Source of the DNA: Closterium sp. Naga37s-1
Taxonomy: Eukaryota > Streptophyta > Zygnematophyceae > Desmidiales > Closteriaceae
Length of the DNA stretch: 64,000 nucleotides
NCBI GenBank assembly: GCA_947471745.1
Contig: CANJKZ010000774.1
Location: forward strand, 4,252,001 to 4,316,000
Direction of reading: 5' to 3'
Part shown: one piece after another, positions 1 to 9,570 of the stretch
Position numbering within the stretch: the stretch's first letter is position 1
How the letters are laid out: every line of letters starts with the position of its first letter
The notes under the pieces: model-generated
Databases searched by the model: none
Seen by the model: the letters and a program-made list of their open reading frames with translations, nothing else
Told to the model about the DNA's origin: nothing
Translations under genes and position numbers: made by a program

Positions 1-487
1 GAGCGGGAATGCGTGGGAGGGAGGGAATGTGAGTGGCGTGGGGAGCGGGAATGCGTGGGAGGGAGGGAATGTGAGTGGCGTGGGGAGCGGGAATGCGTGG
101 GAGGGAGGGAATGTGAGTGGCGTGGGGAGCGGGAATGCGTGGGAGGGAGGGAATGTGAGTGGCGTGGGGAGCGGGAATGCGTGGGAGGGAGGGAATGTGA
201 GTGGCGTGGGGAGCGGGAATGCGTGGGAGGGAGGGAATGTGAGTGGCGTGGGGAGCGGGAATGCGTGGGAGGGAGGGAATGTGAGTGGCGTGGGGAGCGG
301 GAATGCGTGGGAGGGAGGGAATGTGAGTGGCGTGGGGAGCGGGAATGCGTGGGAGGGAGGGAATGTGAGTGGCGTGGGGAGCGGGAATGCGTGGGAGGGA
401 GGGAATGTGAGTGGCGTGGGGAGCGGGAATGCGTGGGAGGGAGGGAATGTGAGTGGCGTGGGGAGCGGGAATGCGTGGGAGGGAAGG
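1..487. repeat. 42-bp minisatellite, about 11.5 copies
   Basis: A G-rich 42-bp unit beginning GAGCGGGAATGCGTGGGAGG repeats almost perfectly from the window edge. Because 42 is divisible by 3 and the unit has no stop in two plus frames, it produces long spurious reading frames. It lies where the third intron of the left-hand transporter paralogue should be; the same intron of the right-hand paralogue has only a short similar purine-rich stretch near 24.9-25.0 kb. Confidence 0.95.
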
Positions 488-596
488 AGTGAAGGACGAA
501 TATAGATACGAATTGTTGAACATACTAATTCAGAACAACAAGGCACCAATAAATTATCACTTTCTTCTGCCTTCATCCCTCCCGTCTATCCTTCAC

Positions 597-790
597 AAGC
601 CCCTCCTCCCTTCTTTCCCCCACTTTCCCCCACTTTCCCCCACTCTCTTTCCCCAGCTCTCTTTCCCCCGCTCTCTTTCCCCCGCTCTCTTCCCCCCGCT
701 CAATTTCCCCCACTCACTTTCCCCCACTCTCTTTCCCCCACTCTCTTTCCCCACTCTCTTTCCCCCGCTCTCTTTCCCCCCTCCCACCCA
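597..790. repeat. Pyrimidine-rich CTCTTTCCCC repeat
   Basis: Irregular tandem units of about 11-14 bases of the form CTCTCTTTCCCCCA. The stretch sits in the same intron as the preceding minisatellite. It corresponds to a short CCCCACTCCCACCC segment at about 25.15 kb in the right-hand transporter paralogue, so it looks like a local expansion of pre-existing intron sequence. Confidence 0.85.
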
Positions 791-932
791 ACAACCCCAA
801 CCCATTTGCTCCTCCCTCTGCCACGTCTGAATGTTCCCCACGACACACCTGGGCAGCGAGTCAGCCGTAAACCGATTTCAGAGTCGACTGAAAAATAAAT
901 CACGCCTGACTGTTTCCCCACTACACACACAC

Positions 933-2685
933 CTGAGCAGCGATCCAGCAATGAACGGCAGGGCGGCAATCTGAAACGCCCGCCTCCTCCCTGCCACGTC
1001 AGCAAGCCACCCCCCCAGCGGTGCCCCCACTGCTGCTAGCGCCAGTGGGATGCTCACAACCAGTGCTGCATGCATGGACGGATGGTGGAGGGAGAGTGGG
1101 GACGAGGGGACAAGAGGGGAGAAAGCGAGGCAAAAGCAGCGAGAGATGGACGGGGATACGACAGAAAGGTGGGGGAGGAAGGAGAGGGGTTGCCTCAAAA
1201 AGCCATGGCCCAAGTGGTGCCGCCACTGCTGCCAGCGCCGATGAGACGCTCACAACCAGCACTGGATGGATGGATGGATGGTGGGGGAAGAGTGGGGACG
1301 AGGTGTCAAGAGGGGGGAAAGAGGGGGGAAAGAGAGGGAAAGCAGGTACAGAAGGACGGGGATATGAGAGAGAGGTGGGGGAGGAGAGCGAGAGCCAATG
1401 GGATGCTCTGAATCAGTGCTGGATGAAAAGGGGGAGAGAGGAGGGGAGAAGGGGGGAATAGGGGGGGAAAGAAGGGGGAAAGAAGGGAAAAGAATAGGCC
1501 AAGAGAAGGAGGATAGGACGGTGGATAGGGAGGGGAGGGACAGCAGAAAGGGCAGAGGGACAGGATAGTGGACGCACTCAGTGCCACGTACTGACATGCT
1601 ATGTACTTTGCTACTTACATACCTGTGACTTAATTAAGTGTTACTTCAGGCTGCCATGCTGGATAGGGTTGGTGCAGGTCCACGTGTAGGAAGAGAATAG
1701 ACGCGTTGAATCTATTTAGTAACAGTCTATTTACTCATGTGCTGCAAAAGAGCTACTACTGTCTTGCATGCTGCAACACTGGTTGCGGGTTAGTGTAGGT
1801 CAGCCAGAGGGAAGGGGAGAGACGTGTTGATAACGCTGACTAGCGTCCTCATAACATACATGCCCGAAAGCGCTATTACTTACACGCTGCCATGCTGGTT
1901 GCAGGTTGGTGGAGGTCAGCCAGAAGGAAGGGCAGCGAGGCGTTGATAACACTGGTGGGAACAGGTAGGGGATGAGATGGGATTGTATAGGGAGAAGATA
2001 GATCGTTTATGGAAGCTGAAGAAGGACAGAGATGGGTGGGATGGGATGGGATGGTAAGGGATGGAGTGTGGTACATTGAGGCGCAAAGTGGTGGAAATGA
2101 CAAGGGCGCTGTGAAGTGATGCGTTCTTTGAGAAGCATACGCAACCATTTGGGGATGCGTCAGGTTTGCTCTATCAGAAGCATACGCAACCATTTGGGAA
2201 TGCGTCAGGTTCGCCACAAAGAGCATTATGCAAAGAGGGAAAAAAAAGAAAATGCGAATATAAACTGTAACAGTGTCATACCTGACATGGTAACCAAAGG
2301 AGAGACCCCCACAGCAGGCGAAGAGAACAGGCAGCGCCACCCCCACCCCTCCGTACCGTCCCTTCCCCACCGCTCTCCTCCCCAACCCATAGCTCCCTCC
2401 TCCCAACACCCGGCCCCAAAACATGCCCTTCGATTCTTTCGTTAAATAAGACAACGGCTCCTTCCTCCCAACTCTCGGCTCTGTAGCTGCTGGTGGCCGC
2501 ACAGCGGCGGGCGAAGCTTGAAGCAGTGTTGATGGGAGGGTTTCAGGAGAGTGAGGGTGTGCGAGAGGAGTGGAAGAAAGGGGGGCGAGGCGAGGAGGCA
2601 GGGGGAGCGACGCTGCTAGAATGAGCTTGTGGAAGGGACGGTCCTCCTCCTCAGGGATTGGCTCTCCCTCGCCATTGGCTGCCAT
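933..2685 (-). CDS. Plastidic glucose transporter-like paralogue A, 5' part (exons 1-3)
   Basis: This is the N-terminal part of an MFS sugar porter most like plant pGlcT, which carries glucose across the inner chloroplast envelope. Three exons are visible: 2685-2282, 1951-1884 and 1065-933. They end at GT donors, start after AG acceptors and join in phase. Exon 1 encodes a hydrophilic start (MAANGEGEPIPEEEDRPF) and the first membrane helix, VALPVLFACCGGLSFGYHV. Exon 2 gives NASLPFLLADL, matching the conserved loop after helix 1. Exon 3 gives the MFS signature GAPLGGWLADVAGRRR. Exons 2 and 3 have exactly the lengths (68 and 133 bases) of the complete paralogue at 20.0-26.7 kb, to which the locus is collinear. 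Exon 4 and later exons must lie beyond the left edge. Whether the gene is expressed cannot be told. A plastid transit peptide is not obvious. Confidence 0.8.
1195..1420 (-). pseudogene. Two partial tandem copies of transporter-A exon 3
   Basis: Upstream of the real exon 3 (1065-933) lie two degenerate copies of its 5' part. The copy at about 1262-1195 reads VSSALAAVAAPLGPWL in place of VSIPLALAAVGAPLGGWL. The copy at about 1420-1383 reads IQSIPLALAL. Neither keeps the exon's 3' half. The pattern matches the exon copies seen throughout this window. Confidence 0.7.
1650..1845 (-). pseudogene. Two degenerate tandem copies of transporter-A exon 2
   Basis: Segments at about 1650-1715 and 1770-1845 resemble the real exon 2 (1951-1884), including the CATGCTGG...GGTTGGTG block and the GCGTTGA end. 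They carry small insertions and would not encode the conserved loop intact. With the real exon they form a three-fold tandem array. Confidence 0.6.
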
Positions 2686-2689
2686 TCAT

Positions 2690-3140
2690 GCGTGCACCCA
2701 TCATGCATGCACCAATCATGCATGCACCCATTATGCATGTACCCATCATGCATGCACCAATCATGCATGCATCCATTATGCATGCACCCATTATGCATGC
2801 ACCCAATCATGCATGCACCAATCATGCATGCACCGATCATGCATGCACCCATCATGCATGCACCAATCATGCATGCACCCATTATGCATGCACCCAATCA
2901 TGCATGCACCAATCATGCATGCACCAACCATGCATGCACCCATTATGCATGCACCCAACCATGCTTGCACCAATCATGCATGCATCATCATGCATGCACC
3001 AGTCATGCATGCACCCATCATGCATGCACCCATCATGCATGCACCCATCATGCATGCACCCATTATGCGTGCACTCATCATGCATGTATCCATCATGCAT
3101 GTACCCATCATGTAACCACCTATGCACCCATCATGCGACC
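2690..3140. repeat. 15-bp ATGCATGCACCCATC minisatellite
   Basis: About 30 copies of a 15-base unit (ATGCATGCACCCATC and variants with CAATC or CATTATG) start 5 bases upstream of the transporter-A start codon. The unit contains the self-complementary ATGCAT and TGCATGCA. Paralogue B has only a few related units at 26.81-26.92 kb, so this is a locus-specific expansion in a 5' region. The long open frames over it are repeat artefacts. Confidence 0.93.
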
Positions 3141-3175
3141 ATCTATGCACCCTTCCGCACATACATGCAAAATCA

Positions 3176-3268
3176 TCCCATGATCCATCCATCCTTTCTT
3201 CCATGATCCATCCATCCTTTCTTCCATGATCCATCCATCCTTTCTTCCATGATCCATCCATCCTCCCA
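3176..3268. repeat. 23-bp ATGATCCATCCATCC tandem repeat
   Basis: About four copies of a 23-base unit, ATGATCCATCCATCC followed by TTTCTTCC, directly follow the 15-bp array. A single ATGATCCATCC occurs at the equivalent place in paralogue B (about 26.96 kb). Confidence 0.85.
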
Positions 3269-3289
3269 CCATGGACCCCCCAATGCCAA

Positions 3290-3650
3290 TTTATGCATCC
3301 GAGAGCACACAGAAAATTCGTTACGCGAGAATGTGAAGGAACTAGCAAGGCTCACATGTCGGGAAACTTCAGGGAAACTACAGAGTGCTAGGCGAAATTT
3401 TCCAGGATTAAGTAATAGCCGTAGGGTTCGTACCGCTTCCCATTCCAATCAAATGGCTAATGGCTGTCGTTCTATGTCTAGCAGCCACTGCAAATTCTCG
3501 ACTGCTGCTGCTGCTCGAAGCACCTCTCGCGTTATCGGTGCTGCTTCCAACAAGTACATCCCCCGGCTTGCCATGTCTCATGCTTCTGTCGCGATCCCCT
3601 CTCTTGGTCTCTGCTTTCTGCGGTAACCCTAATCTCGGAACAGAAAATGT
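3290..3650 (-). other. Conserved upstream block of transporter A (pair of 27.0-27.37 kb)
   Basis: This block is clearly homologous to 27000-27370, upstream of transporter B. It spans ATTCGTTA, the GCTGCTGCTGCTCGAAGCACC stretch and CTTTCTGCGGTAACCCTA. Similarity fades out near 4040 against 27650. Reading frames are open on both strands. On the minus strand it gives a Ser/Ala/Arg-rich peptide (ARGASSSSSSREFA) in both paralogues, which would suit a plastid transit peptide on an upstream exon. I cannot connect it to exon 1 and see no good start codon, so a shared promoter/5'UTR is equally possible. Confidence 0.5.
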
Positions 3651-3659
3651 CGCCTACAC

Positions 3660-4440
3660 TTCTGTTCCTTGCGGCTCCGTTATGATCGAGTTTTGAAGTC
3701 ACGGACTCGGGTTCATGTCACACAACGAACTTACCGAATTTACGTACTCTAGCTTTACGGATCATAGCTTAAAACCCGCAGGCCAAGATATTCAAGCTTA
3801 GGAAGGTTGGTTGGGAGTTGCTGGAGGAGGTGTTATAAACTCGGGAAAATCACAGGCATTTTTGGGACACCCAACCAACACTAGGAAGGATGAACCAGAT
3901 TTGGCCTTCTTGACCCACGGGTTTTAACAAATTCATCCTGCGATAATGGATTCCAGGATTGTCAGTGTGAGGGCCTTGCCTTGAAGACCTACAGAGGAAG
4001 TCTTCCCTGCAGTCATTCGCGCTCCAGTTTATCCGTTAGTGTGTGCTGGTCACTTTTTTCTATGGCAGATTAATATTATGTGGCTTGCCCCAAATCTAAC
4101 CTGTTTCAAATGTGCACACGTGCAGTGTTCAGCCCAGGGCTCCCTTTTGCAAGGTGTTTTTCCCTGTTTTCCCTGCCAAACAAGGTGTTTTTTTTTAGCT
4201 ACACTGTCAAAACTGCGTCCTCGCATGAAGTCATCCAGCCTCAATCCGGGTAGAGTTTATTTTAACACGGCTGAAGCCGGCTTGCCATTGTTTTTACTCA
4301 GCATTTGAAGAGTTCCTTAGCATAGCATCCGGCCAGTTTCCTTATGTGTTTCTGAGCTTTCATCGCAGCCAACAAAATTCCCTTGCAAAAAAATGCCGTC
4401 ATCGTTTGGATAGTAGACATTGTTGAATAGTAGTCAGGGG
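3660..4440. other. Spacer without a recognised gene
   Basis: Moderately AT-rich, with short frames only. The first 380 bases still show patchy similarity to 27380-27650, for example CTGCAGTCATTCGCGCTCCAG against a matching stretch near 27.63 kb. I see nothing else. Confidence 0.6.
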
Positions 4441-4456
4441 TTGTCTATTATCCGGG

Positions 4457-4580
4457 TGTCTCTTATAAACAGACTAGCCTCATTATAAGACACCTATTTG
4501 TGTGTACGAGATAAGACATATATGTCTTATAATCATAATAGGGGTTTAGGGGTTTTCTTATAAATAAGGGGTGTCTTCTA
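4457..4580. repeat. Cluster of GTGTCTTATAA inverted repeats with a 20-bp perfect palindrome
   Basis: GGTGTCTCTTATAA at 4457 is repeated inverted as TTATAAGACACC near 4480-4492. Positions 4511-4530 form a perfect 20-base palindrome, ATAAGACATATATGTCTTAT. Further TCTTATAAATAAGG and GGTGTCTTCT copies follow. It resembles the end of a small inverted-repeat (MITE-like) element, but I cannot define its limits or a target duplication. Confidence 0.6.
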
Positions 4581-4738
4581 AACGATCATTAGTTACTTCA
4601 GGAGGGTACATGCATACATTTATGAATCTCTACTTCTACCTAGCCCCCCTGAGTCACGGCCTCCTCACCTGCACTAACAGCATGCTCCCTAACACACAGG
4701 TCTGGCACTCGCCAGGAATGCCTAGCCGTCTCCCTAGG

Positions 4739-5120
4739 CTAGATCATGCAGTCAGCCTCAGCCGCCGCTCCGCGGTAGTTGGGGTTCCCCTGGTACAGCA
4801 CCTCCAGGCCGGTTGTCACGGCCACCTCCCTCACGCCCTCCGCCTGCATCTCCTCCTCCTCCTCCTCCTCCTCCTCCTCCTCCTCCTCCTCCTCCTCCTC
4901 CTCCTCCTCCTCCTCCTCCTCCTCCTCCTCCTCCTCTAAAGCCTGCCCAAGCAGGCGCGTGTTGTCGCCCGTGGTTCCCCCGAGGCACATGTCCTCGGAG
5001 ACATCGGTGGTGCTCCTGGCGCGCAGGTGAGACATCACCAGGTGGTTCCCCGTCCCATCCATCTTGCTTGAAATCCCACAGTGGCGGAACGCGTCAATGA
5101 TGACCTTCTTGGGGACTTGA
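4739..5120 (-). pseudogene. C-terminal part of a pogo/Tigger-type DDE transposase domain
   Basis: Minus-strand translation gives VPKKVIIDAFRHCGISSKMD followed by GTGNHLV. That is the family's typical end of the DDE_1 domain (VI..AFR.CGI.....DG..DHL). It then runs through MCLGGTTGDNTRLLG, a run of about 28 Glu encoded by the GAG repeat at 4848-4936, and EVLYQGNPNYRG, to a stop at 4739-4741. The N-terminal catalytic part is absent: the reading frame is cut at 5121 by a copia-type LTR. It could be a dead DNA transposon or a displaced piece of a domesticated (CENP-B/jerky-like) host gene. Confidence 0.55.
4848..4936. repeat. (TCC)n microsatellite, about 29 units
   Basis: An uninterrupted TCC/GGA trinucleotide run inside the transposase-like frame, giving poly-Glu on the minus strand. 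Confidence 0.97.
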
Positions 5121-5252
5121 TGTCAGAAACTAGACGAGGGAATGATTGCATTGAGAAGAAAGTTGGTACAAGTACTAACCCTGATTGGGTTGTACCCCTT
5201 ATGGGCTACCCCACTACAGCCTACACAATATAAACATTATAACAGTTTGACA
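5121..5252 (-). repeat. 3' LTR of copia remnant A
   Basis: 132 bp bounded by TGTCA and TGACA. It contains the block GTACCCCTTATGGGCTACCCC that recurs in the other copia LTRs here, and it abuts a polypurine tract (CCCACTTTGTCTAGGGGGG on the minus strand). It interrupts the transposase-like frame ending at 5120. Confidence 0.85.
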
Positions 5253-7779
5253 CACCCCCCTAGACAAAGTGGGAGAGAACAAGTGGTCACAAGACCAGTC
5301 AAGAAAAAACAAAGCAAGCTCAGGGTGGATCACAAAGTCACCACACACTCTCAGCACAAGCAAATGGCCACAAGGCCGGTTCACATTCAGAATTATATAA
5401 ACGAGAACAAACAGTACAGTGATCATAACCTAGCAGGGGTAAGCATGCAGTATATGTATATAGATCATAGAACAAGCAAAGCCACGCAGTGAGCAAGTGA
5501 GGCAAAGTAGGCACAAGACTTAAAACAGTACAGAAACGCTGATGATCACCAGTTTGAAGTGCGTTGGTGAATATATCAGTAGTGTTGGCCCGAGTGGCCA
5601 CGTAAGCAAAACGAAGGTGACCACGCTGCTGCAACTCTCGAGCAAGGAAGTAATGCAGAGCGATGTGCTTCGTCCTGTGCTCCAGTCTGTGCTCCTAACA
5701 CAAGGCAATCATGGCCTTGTTGTCTACATATAGAACTGGAGGAGAACAAGGCCGCTCTCCCAAGTCAGTCAGCAGGTAGGTGAGCCAGCGTAACTCCTGT
5801 CCAGCTATGGCCCTTGCGTAGATCTCAGCCTCAAAACTGGAACTGAGAACAGAAGACAAGCGGGTAGACCGCCAAGAAAAAGAGCCGGAGCCAAGGCTGA
5901 AAGTGTAACCCTGTGACGACCGCTGCGTATAAAAGTCGTCAACCCAAGACGCGTCTGCGCATCCAGTGAGGACAACTGGACCCCGTCCTCCAAGCACGAG
6001 CCCCATGCCCGATGTACTGCACAAGTAGCGCAACACCCTCTTAGCGGCCTCCCAGTGCTCTAGTCGGTGTCTCCCGGGCGCAACGTAGCGTGCTAGGATG
6101 CTAAGAGGATAGGTAAGGTCAGGTCGAGTGCAGGTCATCAGGTACATGAGGCAGCCCACAAGCTCTGGATACGGGCCACTCGGCTCTACGGACTCGTCCG
6201 AAGGTGGAGCTGAGAGCGAGTGACTAGTAGGCAGAGTAGTGGACTGTGGCGAGGAGTACCGGAAGCCGAAGCGCTGAAGGACCTGGTGCACCATGTGTGA
6301 CTGATTCAGGGTGATGGTGCGCCGTGCTCTGCCCTGGGTGATCTGCAAGCCAAGATAGCCGCGTAACTCACCCAGGTCAGTGCAGGTGTGTCTCTTCTGC
6401 AGCTCCGACTTCACAAGGGTCAGTGCCTCAGTGTCAGTAGTGGTAGAAACCAAGTCGTCGACGTACACGAGGATGTAGAACGGCGGCAACGAAGTTTCGG
6501 TGCGCAGAAACAGCGACGGGTCAGCAGTCGAAGGAGCAAACCCAAGAGCCGCTAACGTCGTCCTCAGTGTGTCTTGCCACTCGCGAGGTGCCTGGCGAAG
6601 ACCATAGACTGGACGCCAGAGGCTCCACTGGGTACCTGCAGGAAACGACCCATTGAAGCCAGGTGGGCGGCGCAACCCAATCTCCTTGTGCAGGCTGCCC
6701 TGCAAGAAAGCTGTGCTGAAGTTAAGAGAGTGAAGCTCGTAGTCACACTAAGCGGCGACGTGCAGCAGAACCCGAAGAGTGGTCATCTTCGGGGTAGGGG
6801 AGAAGGTATGAAAGAAGTCAATTCCCTGTCGCTGACTAAAGCCTCGTGCAACATAACGAGCCTTGAAGACAGTCGGAGAACCCAGCGACTGCTTCACCCT
6901 GAAAATCCACATGCCATCGACTATGTTCGCCCCAGGAGGGGGAACTGCGTCGACGTAGGTGTCTGTGGACTTCCAGGATGCCATCTCTGTGTCCATGGGT
7001 GTCTGCCACTGAGACGAGTACGGACCCGTAATCGCCTCCGCGTAAGAGCGCGTGGTCGTGATGTCTGGTGCATCCGGGTCTCCCTCAGGTGCAAGCAGCA
7101 TGGCCACGAGATGAGGTACAGCAGCTGCAAGACACTCAAATTCCTCCTACCTGTCCTCAATGACGTTCGTGCCAAGAGCACACTCACCCTCGACGGACGG
7201 AGGACAGACAGACTCAGACTCAGCAACAAGATTAGAGGCGTAGTCGAGACGACAGGCGGCTGCAAAGTCAACAAGCTCAGCAACTAGGGCAGTCGCAGCA
7301 GTGGACTCAAACGAAGGGTCAGTGACAACAGTGGCTAGAAGAGGAGGGACAGTAGGACTGGCAGCACGAGCTAAATCAGACTCAGGGTCAGGAACGGCAG
7401 GAAGAGAGGACGCAAGAGGAGGCGGCAAGGGAACTCGCAGTGGAACAGAGGAAGGACGAAGTGCCATAACGTGAGTGCCAAGGACAGGAGGAGGACGCGG
7501 ATGAGGAACACGACGACTAGTGCGAACAGCGCGAACAGGCGAGGCAGGACGAGACTCAGGCTCACGAAGCTCTGTAAAAGAGTCTGTCTGCTCAGCGTAA
7601 GGAGAAAGAGCAGGCAGTGGGGAGTCTGGCTGTAACTGTGGCTGCGATTGGTGAGGCGGTGGACACAGTAAGCTAGGAGTAATGCCAGTAGAAGACGGGA
7701 GACTAAGAACTTGACGAAGGACCAAAGTCAGGTGGCGGCAGAGACGACGACGGAAGCGGAACAAAAAAAGCTCGCCGCT

Positions 7780-8340
7780 GCACAGTGCCTCCAGCACCAG
7801 TACCGCCAGCTCGAGCACCCCCAGCGCCAGCACATCCAGCTCCAGGGTCTCCAGCTCCAGCGCCTCCAGCTCCAGTGCCTCCTGCTCCAGCTCCTCCAGC
7901 TCCAGCACCTCCAGCACCAGCACCTCCAGCTCCAGCGCCTCCAGCTCCAGTGCCTCCAGCTCCAGCTCCTCCAGCTCCAGCACCTCCAATGCTAGCGCTT
8001 CCACCTCCAGGGTCTCGAGCTCTAGTGCCTCCAGCTCTAGGGTCTCCATCCCAAGTGCCTCTAGCCCCAGTGCCTCCAGCTCTAGCGCCTCCAGCTCCAT
8101 CGCCTCCAGCTCCAGGGTCTCCAGCTCCAGCACCTCCAACACCACTAGCTCCGGCAGCTCCAGTACCTCTAGTACGAGCACCTCCAGGACCAGCAGCTCC
8201 AGCACCTCCGGTACCTCCAGCTCCAGCAGTAACTCCAGCACCTCCAGGACTAGTAGCTCTAGCACCTCCAGCTCCAGTGCCTCCAGCGGGTGGGCCTCCA
8301 GCTCCTGCAGCGCCAGTCCTAAGGCGTGTGCGCTGAGCAA
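7780..8340 (-). repeat. Gly/Ala-rich coding minisatellite in the copia pol hinge
   Basis: An approximately 9- and 15-base CCAGCTCCAGCGCCT repeat encodes GAGGAGAGGTGAGG-type sequence on the minus strand, between integrase and reverse transcriptase. All three minus frames and two plus frames stay open for hundreds of bases because T/A-poor codons exclude stops. Element D carries an independent version at 15480-16020. Confidence 0.8.
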
Positions 8341-9144
8341 ACCACTCGCGCAGCTGCCGCGGTGAGAGAGGCTCCCGCCGGCGAGACTGTCGTGGCAAGG
8401 CACTCGCAGGACCTCCGGCAGACGAATTACCCTAGGCTCATCACCTTCAGACTCTGCACCCTCAGACTCAGCACCCCCAGGCTCCGCACCCTCAGTCTCG
8501 GCACCCCCAAGACCCGCACCCTTAGGCTCAGCACCCCCACGCTCCGCACTCGCAGGCTCAGCACCCCCAGGCTCCGCACCTGCAGGCTCAGCACCCCCAG
8601 ACGCAACACCCCTAGCAGCACCACCCCCAGCAGCACCAAAGTCTACAATGACCTTGACAGGCTTAGCCAGGGGGAGTGGGTCTACCTGAGACACACCTGA
8701 GGGAGCAGGACCCTGAGGGGGGAGGGGGTCTACCGGAGGGGGACCTGGAGCGAGGAAGAGCGGCGGGAGGGGGAGAGGGGCAGTGCAGTAGGGGAATAGA
8801 CGGTAAAAGGGAACCGTCTCGTCAAACGTGACGTCCCGAGAGGAAACGACACGGTGTGAGGTGCGGTGGTAAAACTGCCAGCCAGGCTCGTAAGGGGGAA
8901 AGCCAAGGAAGACGCAGGGAATGGCGCGGGAGGAGAGCTTGTCCGCGGAAGTATTGCGGACAAAGGCACGAGAGCCCCAGACCCGGAACACCGATGCATC
9001 GCCAACCTTCCCCGTCCAACGCAGTGTAGGCGAGGTCTCCGGCAAGGAGACACAGGGCTAGAGGTTGAGCTGATGCGCAGCGTACCGGGCCGCAAACGAC
9101 CATAGAAAATGGGGAGCAGCTGCATGGATCATGGAGGTACGAGC

Positions 9145-9395
9145 TGTCAAACTATGTGTTGCATAGTTTATATAACTGTTTGTGGTCGTTTTAGTGTAGT
9201 TATATAATTGCTTGTTTGGTGGTGCACCTTTGCTAGTTTGCTATATGTACCTTGCGTGCTATATTGAACACACTCATTTTTCTCGCTTCCCTTGGCTACA
9301 ATCCTCTCGACTCCCGCTTGGCCTAGGCTCCTAAGCCTAGGCTCTATACCCTAGGTTCCTAAGCTTACGTTCGTACGTTGACATGGTATCAGAGC
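9145..9395 (+). mobile_element. Copia-type LTR plus tRNA-Met primer site inserted in remnant A
   Basis: 9145-9383 (239 bp) is bounded by TGTCAA and its inverted copy TTGACA, and contains an AT-rich core with TATATAA. It is followed at 9384 by TGGTATCAGAGC, the classical copia primer-binding site (initiator Met tRNA). Its sequence is unlike the 125-132 bp LTRs around it, so it is a second copia family. It lies within the integrase region of remnant A on the opposite strand, without an internal coding region. Confidence 0.75.
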
Positions 9396-9570
9396 CTCCA
9401 TGACTAAGCCATGCGGCGCTCAGCAACCTCATTTTGCTGCGGGGAGGCCGGAAGCGTGAAAGACTGGAGGATGCCCTCCCCACGACAAAGTCCCGCGAGA
9501 GGTCGGAGGAGAACTCACCACCTCTGTCAAAGTGCAGACGCAGGACAGGAATGTCATCGCGGAACCGCTC

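Larger units (their letters stand above)
5121..9570 (-). mobile_element. Ty1/copia remnant A, with an LTR-like insertion
   Basis: The 3' LTR (5121-5252, 132 bp, TGTCA...TTGACA) is followed by the polypurine tract at 5253-5275. Upstream on the minus strand come RNase H and reverse transcriptase (about 5530-7100; PVYGLRQAPREW, YVDDLV, LYVDNKAMIALC), a Gly/Ala-rich hinge and the integrase C-terminus (to about 9130). A short integrase piece continues at 9396-9570 beyond an inserted LTR-like segment. Gag, protease and most of the integrase core are missing. The copy is broken and old. Its LTR is close to that at 10630-10761, so both belong to one family. Confidence 0.85.

Noticed and set aside
13-505. 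Long plus-strand frames over the 42-bp repeat (159 and 158 codons)
   Set aside because: The unit length is a multiple of 3 and lacks stops, so any frame stays open. The peptide is a pure 14-residue repeat without start context or other gene signals.
2570-3206. His/Cys/Met-rich frames over the ATGCATGC array, on both strands
   Set aside because: They follow the 15-base unit in every register and are explained by the repeat.
7703-8398. Collagen-like Gly-rich protein on the minus strand and Ala/Pro-rich protein on the plus strand
   Set aside because: It is the low-complexity hinge of a copia pol region; other frames are by-products of the same repeat.
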